In this document: positions 1 to 4,698 of the stretch, piece by piece
How the letters are laid out: the number at the start of each line of letters is the position of its first letter
Position numbering within the stretch: the stretch's first letter is position 1
Assembly: GCA_020853375.1 (NCBI GenBank)
Contig: JADYZA010000138.1
Span: forward strand, 1-7,440
Source of the DNA: Verrucomicrobiota bacterium
Lineage (GTDB): Bacteria > Verrucomicrobiota > Kiritimatiellia > Kiritimatiellales > Tichowtungiaceae
Reading direction: 5' to 3'
DNA length: 7,440 nt
Translations under genes and position numbers: made by a program
Notes under the pieces: model-generated
Database searches by the model: none
Told to the model about the DNA's origin: nothing
Seen by the model: only the letters and a program-made list of their open reading frames with translations

Positions 1-1159
1 CCGTCAGGAAGGTGATAGCGGCTTTCGGATCCATGGAGCGGTCAAACTCATCACTGAGTGCGCAGACGACCGGCACGGCAAGCCATTTTCCGAAACGCTG
101 CAGGTCGCCGTAGAAGCTGGCTTCGATGCGGGTCAGCCGGGTGTCTCCGCCGATCATGGCGCGGGCCAGCGTGGTGATGGTGTGCGTGAGTTCGGCATAG
201 TTTTCGTCGAGCCCTTCCGGAATGTCGCGGTTGACGATGTACGAAGTGACACCTTTGCTGTCAAAGTCGATCAGCTGTTCGGCCGAGCGCTGGGCCGCAT
301 TGAAGTTAGCTTCTTTCGTGGAGGCTCCAAGGTGCGGAACCATAATGTCGGCGATATCAATAACGCTCTTTGGGCCTTCGGCATCTTTGGCGTAAACATC
401 ATTCAGGAAGCGCAATCCCTTTTCAGCCTTGATGGCGCGCAGATCGGTTTCGTTGACGACGCCGGAGCGGGCGCAGTTCACGAGCGTGGCTCCCTTTTTC
501 ATAATGCTGAACAGGTCCTTATTGATGAGCCCTTTCGTGTGCTCGTTCTCGGGAATGTGGAGCGAGACATAGTCGCTCTGCGCAAAAAGGTCTTTCAGCG
601 AAACCAGTTTAGCGCCGATACGCGCGGCGGCCTCTTCGGAAAGAACCGGGTCGAAAGCGAGAATTTTGCATTCAAAGCCGCTGAGTCGTTTGGCAACCAG
701 CTTGCCGATGGCGCCCAGCCCGACGATTCCGACGGTTTTACCGGTAACTTCGCGGCCCATGAATTTGGTTTTTTCCCACTCACCTCGCCGGGTAGATGCG
801 TCGGCGGCGATCAGGTGGCGGGCATCGGCCAGCATCAGAGCGACAACTTCTTCGGCCACGGCGTTCGCATTGGCTCCGGGAGTGTTCATCACATCAACTT
901 TTTTCTGCCGGGCGTGTTTGGTGTCGATGGTGTTAAACCCAGCCCCGGCGCGGATGATGACTTTCAAGGCGGGCAGGGCGTCGATAATTTCCGCTGTGAC
1001 TTTTTCACTGCGTACGATCAGGGCGTAGGTGTCGGAGTTTTTTGCTGCAAGAGCGGAAAGTTCCGTTTGGGCATCCTGCACGACGGTATAGTTTCCATTG
1101 GCTTCGAGCAGTTCCTTGGCGATTGAATCCAGCTTGGTTGGGATCAGTACTTTTTTCAT
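1..1159 (-). CDS. serA: D-3-phosphoglycerate dehydrogenase, long form, 3' end outside window
   Basis: Catalyses NAD-dependent oxidation of 3-phosphoglycerate to 3-phosphohydroxypyruvate, the first committed step of serine synthesis, in the cytoplasm. Read on the minus strand, 386 codons run without a stop to the left edge. The N-terminal substrate-binding part (about 1-100) has the family motif RAGAGFNTID (70-79). The Rossmann NAD motif GLGAIG is at 147-152, with the NAD-binding Asp of AFDP at 170. The catalytic Arg lies in NCARSGVVNE (R231) and the catalytic His in VPHLGAST (H276). The catalytic acid is probably D259 or E261 in DVYAKDAEGP, which lacks the usual EP motif. Residues about 320-386 resemble the extra (ASB) domain of long SerA enzymes, so an ACT domain probably follows outside the window. 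The ATG at 1159 has GGAG six bases upstream. The gene diverges from the lptE-like gene. Family assignment is firm; exact substrate is inferred. Confidence 0.93.
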   Translation of the reverse strand, partial: MKKVLIPTKLDSIAKELLEANGNYTVVQDAQTELSALAAKNSDTYALIVRSEKVTAEIIDALPALKVIIRAGAGFNTIDTKHARQKKVDVMNTPGANANAVAEEVVALMLADARHLIAADASTRRGEWEKTKFMGREVTGKTVGIVGLGAIGKLVAKRLSGFECKILAFDPVLSEEAAARIGAKLVSLKDLFAQSDYVSLHIPENEHTKGLINKDLFSIMKKGATLVNCARSGVVNETDLRAIKAEKGLRFLNDVYAKDAEGPKSVIDIADIMVPHLGASTKEANFNAAQRSAEQLIDFDSKGVTSYIVNRDIPEGLDENYAELTHTITTLARAMIGGDTRLTRIEASFYGDLQRFGKWLAVPVVCALSDEFDRSMDPKAAITFLT

Positions 1160-1191
1160 AAAATTCTCCGTAAAAATAGTAAACGGCCTCC

Positions 1192-1220
1192 AAAGTAGTC
1201 GGCACAGTTGAGCGAATCAA
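1192..1220 (-). promoter_or_regulatory. Candidate sigma70-type promoter of serA
   Basis: On the minus strand, TTGATT (1220-1215) is followed after 17 bp by TACTTT (1197-1192), upstream of the serA start at 1159. The -35 box is a fair match and the -10 box matches only 3 of 6 consensus positions, so the call rests mainly on spacing and location. Confidence 0.35.
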
Positions 1221-1299
1221 GTTCAGACGGTATTTTTTAGGGATACCGAGCCCAAGCTTTTTTCAGGCCGGTGGTTAGGGCTCCAATCTGACTCTTAGC

Positions 1300-1329
1300 T
1301 TGACCGTGAACAGGGCGCTCTTCTATGGT
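1300..1329 (+). promoter_or_regulatory. Candidate sigma70-type promoter of the lptE-like gene
   Basis: TTGACC (1300-1305, 5 of 6 consensus bases) is followed after 18 bp by TATGGT (1324-1329, 4 of 6). The -10 box ends six bases before the ATG at 1336. Transcription would then begin at or next to the start codon, giving a leaderless or nearly leaderless mRNA. No Shine-Dalgarno sequence is convincing here. Confidence 0.5.
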
Positions 1330-1335
1330 GTCGGC

Positions 1336-1839
1336 ATGAAATCCGCAAAATTCCTGCTTTTTCCTATTCTTGCTCTTGCGTTGTCCGGCTGTGCCGGTTA
1401 TCGCGCCGGCAGCTCTCTTGATCCGTCCATTAGAACGGTGAGCATCACCGTTATCAATAAAACGGATGAGCCCTCCATTGAAGTGGCTGTACAGAAGGCT
1501 TTGCGCGCCGAATTGCAAATGGATGGACGGTTGAAGGTTCGTTCGCAGGAGGAGGCGGATTGTGCGCTGACTGTTACGTTGACCCGTTTTAATCTCGATC
1601 CTTTGGCGTATAACCGCCGTCAGGGTTCGCGGGCGGAAGAATACCGTATGACATTAAGCGGTTCCGCTGTTTTATCTAAGGCGGAAACGGATGAGGTGAT
1701 TCTTGAAAATCCGATGATTCGCGGCGAAGCGGAGTTTCCGTTTTTTGAAGATTTGACCTCTGCCAAACGCGGGGCCTTGCCTGAGGCCGCCGCCGATCTG
1801 GCTCGCACAGTGGTCAGCACGCTGGTTACGTCCTGGTAA
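1336..1839 (+). CDS. lptE: LptE-like LPS-assembly lipoprotein
   Basis: Probable outer-membrane lipoprotein of the LPS transport machine. In this family LptE plugs the LptD barrel and helps insert lipopolysaccharide into the outer leaflet. The 167-residue product opens with a lipoprotein signal peptide: KSAK, a hydrophobic run, then lipobox LSGC with the lipidated Cys at 19. GYRAGSSL follows at once, as in the family (Cys-x-Gly-Tyr). The mature part has the LptE pattern: a SIRTVSITVI strand, the NKTDEPSIEVAVQKALRAEL helix, DGRLKV, then EEADCALTVTLTRF and EEYRMTLSGSAVL strands. I chose the ATG at 1336 because it begins the signal peptide; the in-frame TTG at 1300 would add 12 residues before it and overlaps a promoter-like box. 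It stands alone between serA (divergent) and rpsT (convergent). LptD is not in the window. LptE sequences diverge strongly, so the family call is likely but not certain. Confidence 0.8.
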   Translation: MKSAKFLLFPILALALSGCAGYRAGSSLDPSIRTVSITVINKTDEPSIEVAVQKALRAELQMDGRLKVRSQEEADCALTVTLTRFNLDPLAYNRRQGSRAEEYRMTLSGSAVLSKAETDEVILENPMIRGEAEFPFFEDLTSAKRGALPEAAADLARTVVSTLVTSW

Positions 1840-1846
1840 AAACTTT

Positions 1847-1874
1847 GGACTGCGGCGGCTTGCCGCCGCTTTGC
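1847..1874 (+). repeat. REP-like palindromic element, copy A
   Basis: Eight bases after the lptE stop, GGACT leads into a perfect 8-bp stem, GCGGCGGC and GCCGCCGC separated by TT (1852-1869), followed by TTTGC. It resembles copy B on the other strand at 21 of 28 aligned positions. Two stem pairs differ by compensatory changes. There is no real T tract, so it is not a typical terminator. Membership of a dispersed family elsewhere in the genome is inferred. Confidence 0.55.
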
Positions 1875-1882
1875 ATGAAAAG

Positions 1883-1916
1883 AAAAAACCGCTCTGTTTT
1901 CACAGGGCGGTTTTTT
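1883..1916. terminator. Bidirectional rho-independent terminator
   Basis: The sequence reads A6-CCGCTCTG, loop, CAGGGCGG-T6. The GC-rich stem (1889-1897 with 1902-1910, one T-G wobble) closes a four-base loop and is flanked by six A on the left and six T on the right. It can therefore end transcripts arriving on either strand: the lptE-like gene from the left and the rpsU-rpsT transcript from the right. The position between two convergent genes fits this role. Confidence 0.88.
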
Positions 1917-1918
1917 AT

Positions 1919-1938
1919 TGCCGAAGCGAGCTTCGGCA
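1919..1938. repeat. Perfect 9-bp palindromic stem-loop
   Basis: Arms TGCCGAAGC (1919-1927) and GCTTCGGCA (1930-1938) pair perfectly around GA. It lies three bases beyond the bidirectional terminator, on the rpsT side. It has no T tract on either strand, so it is more likely a protective 3' hairpin for the rpsT mRNA or part of the repeat cluster than a second terminator. Confidence 0.5.
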
Positions 1939-1939
1939 C

Positions 1940-1967
1940 AGAAAGCGCAGTCAAGCCTGCGCAGTCC
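1940..1967 (-). repeat. REP-like palindromic element, copy B (inverted)
   Basis: Read on the minus strand, the element starts GGACTGCG, carries GGCTTG in the middle and ends CGCTTT, as copy A does. The stem GCGCAG/CTGCGC (1945-1950 with 1957-1962) closes a 6-base loop. Relative to copy A, one G-C pair has become C-G and one C-G pair has become A-T, so pairing is kept. It starts 10 bases downstream of the rpsT stop. Confidence 0.5.
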
Positions 1968-1977
1968 ATATATGCGC

Positions 1978-2244
1978 TTATTTTGCCAGCTTACGCAGGG
2001 CGGCGGTTGCCCGCTTTTTCCGGCGGATCGCGGTGTTTTTCTTGATAATGCCGCGTTTGACGGCTTTATCGAGCACCGAGCTGTACTCGCGTACGGCCTG
2101 TTCAGACGTTGCTGCAACGCCTGATGTCAGCACTTCGCGAGTTTTACGGCGGACGGTTTTGACTTTCGTCTTAACCGCTATATTGCCGATGCGCTGCTTT
2201 TCAGACGAACGCACTCTTTTTTTTGCACTTTTAATATTCGGCAT
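1978..2244 (-). CDS. rpsT: Small ribosomal subunit protein bS20
   Basis: Primary 16S rRNA-binding protein of the 30S subunit, needed for early assembly of the small subunit. The 88-residue, very basic product matches S20 along its length: the N-terminal PNIKSAKKR signature, a central helical region with TVRRKTREVL, then AVKRGIIKKNTAIRRKKR and the C-terminal ALRKLAK. S20 is usually about 85-90 residues, so the gene is complete. The ATG at 2244 is preceded by AAGG eight bases upstream. It lies 15 bp after the rpsU stop and is probably co-transcribed with rpsU. Transcription should end at the bidirectional stem-loop about 60 bases beyond its stop codon. A 10-bp palindrome covers the ribosome-binding region and could affect initiation. 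Confidence 0.97.
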   Translation of the reverse strand: MPNIKSAKKRVRSSEKQRIGNIAVKTKVKTVRRKTREVLTSGVAATSEQAVREYSSVLDKAVKRGIIKKNTAIRRKKRATAALRKLAK

Positions 2245-2254
2245 GGTTTAAACC
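2245..2254. promoter_or_regulatory. Palindrome GGTTTAAACC over the rpsT ribosome-binding site
   Basis: A perfect 10-bp palindrome sits directly against the rpsT start codon, in the 15-bp gap after rpsU. On the mRNA it contains the GG of the weak AAGG Shine-Dalgarno sequence. It could be a weak operator, or it could be chance in a short AT-rich gap. No function is demonstrated. Confidence 0.25.
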
Positions 2255-2259
2255 TTTTT

Positions 2260-2502
2260 TTAGTTTTGGTCTCTGTTGCTGCTCATGCGGATTTCGCCGG
2301 GAGGCATGCGGCTGTCGCGCACTGCACGGGAACGGGCGCGAGCCTGTTTTTTGCGACGTTTGTCGCCCGGTTTCTCGAAATGCTTGCGTCCGCGCATTTC
2401 CTTGAGGATACCTTCACGATCAAGCAGTTTCTTTAGACGACGGAGCCCTTTTTCGACGGGTTCGCCGCGGCGGAGTTTTACTTCACAAGTTGTACTGGCC
2501 AT
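2260..2502 (-). CDS. rpsU: Small ribosomal subunit protein bS21
   Basis: S21 sits on the 30S platform near the 3' end of 16S rRNA and, in the organisms studied, favours initiation on natural mRNAs. The 80-residue product carries the family pattern: EVKLRRGEPVEKGLRRLKK, then LDREGILKEMRGRKHFEKP, then a basic tail KRRKKQARARSRA. It is slightly longer than the 71-residue E. coli protein, with an extra polar C-terminus. The ATG at 2502 has a strong Shine-Dalgarno, AGGGGG, about ten bases upstream. It is not next to dnaG or rpoD, as it is in E. coli; here it lies between infA and rpsT on the same strand. A candidate promoter in the infA-rpsU gap suggests an rpsU-rpsT unit, with possible read-through from infA. 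Confidence 0.95.
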   Translation of the reverse strand: MASTTCEVKLRRGEPVEKGLRRLKKLLDREGILKEMRGRKHFEKPGDKRRKKQARARSRAVRDSRMPPGEIRMSSNRDQN

Positions 2503-2550
2503 ATTTTTAACACCCCCTTAAACGGGATAGGATTTTTCACAAAGGCGGGA

Positions 2551-2579
2551 AAACTAGGTGATGGTCGGCGGTTTGTCAA
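2551..2579 (-). promoter_or_regulatory. Candidate promoter of rpsU-rpsT
   Basis: On the minus strand a perfect TTGACA (2579-2574) is followed after exactly 17 bp by TAGTTT (2556-2551). Transcription would start near 2544, giving a leader of about 40 nt that contains the strong AGGGGG ribosome-binding site. The -10 box matches 3 of 6 but shares the TAGnnT form of the candidate infA promoter. Confidence 0.65.
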
Positions 2580-2591
2580 ACGATATTGCCA

Positions 2592-2813
2592 TTAGTCTCT
2601 ATGGCGGAAAGCGATGCGTCCTTTGGTTAGGTCGTAAGGGGAAATTTCTACGGTGACCCGGTCACCGATCGCGATGCGGATGAAATGTTTGCGCATTTTG
2701 CCAGAAATGTGAGCCAGAATGGAATGTCCGTTGGACAGCTTCACGTGGTACATGGTGGCGGGAAGAACTTTTTCCACGACGCCTTCAATTTCAATTACAT
2801 CATCTTTTGCCAT
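2592..2813 (-). CDS. infA: Translation initiation factor IF-1
   Basis: IF-1 binds the A site of the 30S subunit during initiation and assists IF-2 and IF-3. The 73-residue product is a complete S1-like OB-fold protein with all family landmarks: [46 protein letters not shown] and [12 protein letters not shown]. The length is normal (E. coli has 72 residues). The ATG at 2813 is preceded by GGGGG five bases upstream. It diverges from gpmI and lies 89 bp before rpsU on the same strand. It is outside the large S10/spc/alpha ribosomal gene cluster, where infA is often found, although scattered infA genes are also common. Confidence 0.97.
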   Translation of the reverse strand: MAKDDVIEIEGVVEKVLPATMYHVKLSNGHSILAHISGKMRKHFIRIAIGDRVTVEISPYDLTKGRIAFRHRD

Positions 2814-2843
2814 GCGTTCCCCCGTCCGTTTTTTGAAGCGGCG

Positions 2844-2872
2844 ATGCTACACGCGCAAGCCGCCATTGCAAG
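2844..2872 (-). promoter_or_regulatory. Candidate promoter of infA
   Basis: On the minus strand CTTGCA (2872-2867) is followed after 17 bp by TAGCAT (2849-2844); shifting the -35 by one gives TTGCAA with a 16-bp spacer. The -10 box matches 4 of 6. The leader would be about 25 nt and contains the GGGGG ribosome-binding site. Confidence 0.45.
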
Positions 2873-2902
2873 AAGGCATTTGAAAAGAGTTGGCGCGAAA
2901 AC

Positions 2903-2931
2903 TTGAGTGGACTCATCTGTCAGGGCATATT
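2903..2931 (+). promoter_or_regulatory. Candidate promoter of gpmI
   Basis: TTGAGT (2903-2908) is followed after 17 bp by CATATT (2926-2931), each with 4 of 6 consensus bases. The expected start near 2938 lies at the left edge of the TCCAAA/TTTGGA palindrome. It is arranged back to back with the infA promoter, with about 30 bp between the two -35 boxes. Confidence 0.4.
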
Positions 2932-2938
2932 TCGGCGC

Positions 2939-2951
2939 TCCAAACTTTGGA
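2939..2951. promoter_or_regulatory. Palindrome TCCAAA-C-TTTGGA at the gpmI leader
   Basis: A perfect 6-bp inverted repeat around one C lies just after the predicted gpmI transcription start and 23 bases before its ATG. It could be an operator half-site pair. A one-base loop makes it a poor RNA hairpin unless the inner pairs open. AAACTTTGGA recurs just upstream of REP-like copy A (1840-1849). Confidence 0.35.
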
Positions 2952-2974
2952 ACGATTAAAAAAGAAGGTGCATT

Positions 2975-4627
2975 ATGAAAGCATTGAAAAAATCGACTGT
3001 TTTTAAAGGGGCCCGCGGCCCGGTGGTACTGGTGATTATGGATGGCGTCGGTATCGGTAAATACGCGGAGGGTGACTTTGTTCTTTCGTCGAAGACTCCC
3101 AATCTGGACTGGCTGATGAAAAACGGCGTATCGACGCAGTTGAAAGCTCATGGCAAGGCGGTTGGCCTGCCGGACGACAGCGATATGGGGAACAGCGAGG
3201 TTGGTCATAACGCCATCGGTTGCGGGCGTGTGTTCAATCAGGGTGCCGCGCTTGTCAACACGGCGATTGCCTCCGGTTCAATGTTTGCCGGGCAGACCTG
3301 GAAGGAGCTCATCGCGAATGTCAAAGCGAACAGTTCCACACTTCATTTTATCGGTCTTTTTTCCGACGGCAACGTTCACAGCCATCTGGATCATCTCAAG
3401 GCGATGCTAAAACAGGCGAAAGCCGAGGGAATCAAAAAGGTTCGGATTCATCCGCTAATTGACGGACGCGACGTGCCTCCGACTTCCGCGCTGGAATATG
3501 TCGAGCCGTTCGAGGCTTTTCTGGCCGAACTCAACGCGGGCGGGGTTGTGGATTATACCATCGCCTCCGGCGGCGGGCGCATGAACATCACGATGGACCG
3601 CTACAACGCCAACTGGGATATGGTCAAGCGCGGATGGGACACGCATGTTAAAGGCGAAGGCCGTATGTTTGCTTCCATGAAGCAGGCTATCGAAACGTTC
3701 CGTGCCGAAAAGCCCGGAATTCTTGATCAGGATTTGCCGCCGTTCATCATTGAGCGTGGCGGAAAGGCGGTCGGCCCGGTGGTGGATGGCGACAGTGTGG
3801 TCTTTTTCAATTTTCGCGGTGACCGCTCGTTGGAGATCACCAAGGCGTTTGAGGCGGACGATCTGAAGGAGTTTGCCCGCGGCCCGAAGCCGAAGGTTTG
3901 TTACGCAGGCATGATGCAATACGACGGCGATCTGGGTATTCCGCGCAAATATCTTGTCACGCCGCCCGCTATTGACCGGACAATGGGCGAATATCTTGCC
4001 GCGACCGGTATCCGTCAGCTGGCGATCAGTGAAACGCAGAAGTACGGCCATGTGACCTATTTTTTCAACGGCAACCGTGCCGACAAATTTAATGAAGCCC
4101 TTGAGGACTATGTTGAAATCAAGTCCGACGTCTGTCCGTTTGAAGATGCGCCGCGCATGAAGGCCGCCGAAATTACCGCCGCTGTGGTGAAAGCCATTGA
4201 AAGCGGGAAGTACGGATTTATCCGCTTGAACTATCCCAACGGCGACATGGTCGGACACACCGGGGTTTTCCCGGCGGTCACCATTGCGGTTGAAGCGGTC
4301 GATGAAGCGCTTGGCAAACTGAAAGCCGCGGTTGAAAAAGCTGGCGGCATCATGGTGATCAGCGCCGACCACGGCAACGCCGACGACATGTATGAGCACG
4401 ATAAAACCGGTGCGGTGAAATGCGGGAAGAACGGGCAGCCGAACGCCAAAACCGCGCATTCGCTCAATCCGGTTCCGGCGATCGTTTACGATCCGTCCGG
4501 CACGGCTAAAGCCCGGCTTTCGAGCGCGAAGGATTTGGGTATCAGCAGTCTCGCCGGCACCTGTATCCGTCTGCTCGGCTACGAGCCGCCATCCGACTAC
4601 ACGCCGAGTATCGTTGAGTTGGGCTAG
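2975..4627 (+). CDS. gpmI: 2,3-bisphosphoglycerate-independent phosphoglycerate mutase, long class
   Basis: Interconverts 3- and 2-phosphoglycerate in glycolysis and gluconeogenesis, using two metal ions and a phosphoserine intermediate. The 550-residue protein has the full alkaline-phosphatase-superfamily active site: metal ligand D23 in VIMDGVG, catalytic S74 in DMGNSEVGH, H135 in DGNVHSH, R165/D166-type residues in DGRDVPPT, R281 and R284 in FRGDR, K356, D424 and H428 in GDMVGHTG, D465 and H466 in SADHGNADDM, and H495 in TAHSLNPVP. It is about 40 residues longer than the usual 510-residue bacterial enzyme. Blocks such as MNITMDRYNANWDMVKRGWD and ETQKYGHVTYFFNGNR resemble plant and kinetoplastid enzymes. 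The ATG at 2975 has AAGG about seven bases upstream. It diverges from infA. The next gene starts 71 bp downstream, with no clear terminator between. Confidence 0.97.
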   Translation: MKALKKSTVFKGARGPVVLVIMDGVGIGKYAEGDFVLSSKTPNLDWLMKNGVSTQLKAHGKAVGLPDDSDMGNSEVGHNAIGCGRVFNQGAALVNTAIASGSMFAGQTWKELIANVKANSSTLHFIGLFSDGNVHSHLDHLKAMLKQAKAEGIKKVRIHPLIDGRDVPPTSALEYVEPFEAFLAELNAGGVVDYTIASGGGRMNITMDRYNANWDMVKRGWDTHVKGEGRMFASMKQAIETFRAEKPGILDQDLPPFIIERGGKAVGPVVDGDSVVFFNFRGDRSLEITKAFEADDLKEFARGPKPKVCYAGMMQYDGDLGIPRKYLVTPPAIDRTMGEYLAATGIRQLAISETQKYGHVTYFFNGNRADKFNEALEDYVEIKSDVCPFEDAPRMKAAEITAAVVKAIESGKYGFIRLNYPNGDMVGHTGVFPAVTIAVEAVDEALGKLKAAVEKAGGIMVISADHGNADDMYEHDKTGAVKCGKNGQPNAKTAHSLNPVPAIVYDPSGTAKARLSSAKDLGISSLAGTCIRLLGYEPPSDYTPSIVELG

Positions 4628-4631
4628 GTCC

Positions 4632-4646
4632 TTCCAGATATTGGAA
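4632..4646. promoter_or_regulatory. Imperfect palindrome TTCCA-GATAT-TGGAA
   Basis: Five-base arms separated by five bases lie four bases after the gpmI stop codon, in the 71-bp gap before the sensor kinase. No T tract follows, so it is not an intrinsic terminator. Its TCCA/TGGA arms are like those of the palindrome upstream of gpmI, which hints at a recurring intergenic motif. Confidence 0.3.
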
Positions 4647-4662
4647 AATGGGCTCTTCCCGC

Positions 4663-4692
4663 TCGACGGCGGTCTGGTGAAAACGGTACTTT
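4663..4692 (+). promoter_or_regulatory. Weak candidate promoter of the sensor kinase
   Basis: TCGACG (4663-4668, 4 of 6) is followed after 18 bp by TACTTT (4687-4692, 3 of 6). The -10 box ends six bases before the ATG at 4699, the same geometry as for the lptE-like gene. No Shine-Dalgarno is present. The boxes are poor, and transcription by read-through from gpmI is the alternative. Confidence 0.25.
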
Positions 4693-4698
4693 CCGACC

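Noticed and set aside
182..1126. 314-codon open frame on the plus strand
   Set aside because: It is antisense to serA, whose minus-strand translation shows conserved dehydrogenase motifs from 1159 to the edge. The antisense product shows no recognisable domain.
1228..1248. Inverted repeat CGGTAT/ATACCG in the serA-lptE spacer
   Set aside because: The arms are only six bases around a nine-base loop, with no T tract and no link to a start; too weak to call as an operator.
1300..1335. TTG at 1300 as an upstream start for the lptE-like gene
   Set aside because: It would put 12 residues before an otherwise ideal lipoprotein signal peptide, and it coincides with the candidate -35 box.
1852..1870. 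The GC hairpin after lptE as an intrinsic terminator
   Set aside because: Only three T residues follow and the loop is two bases. The stem-loop at 1883-1916, with six T on each side, is a far better terminator.
1620..2124. Several overlapping frames across the lptE/rpsT spacer on both strands
   Set aside because: They run through the terminator and palindromes and overlap conserved genes in other frames. None has a domain or a ribosome-binding site.
3455..4459. 334-codon open frame on the minus strand
   Set aside because: It lies wholly opposite the conserved gpmI frame. Long antisense frames arise from the codon bias of this moderately GC-rich gene; no domain or ribosome-binding site supports it.
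2592..4627. A functional serA-gpmI metabolic operon
   Set aside because: The genes are on opposite strands and separated by the lptE-like gene and the infA-rpsU-rpsT cluster; a shared metabolite is not evidence of co-regulation.
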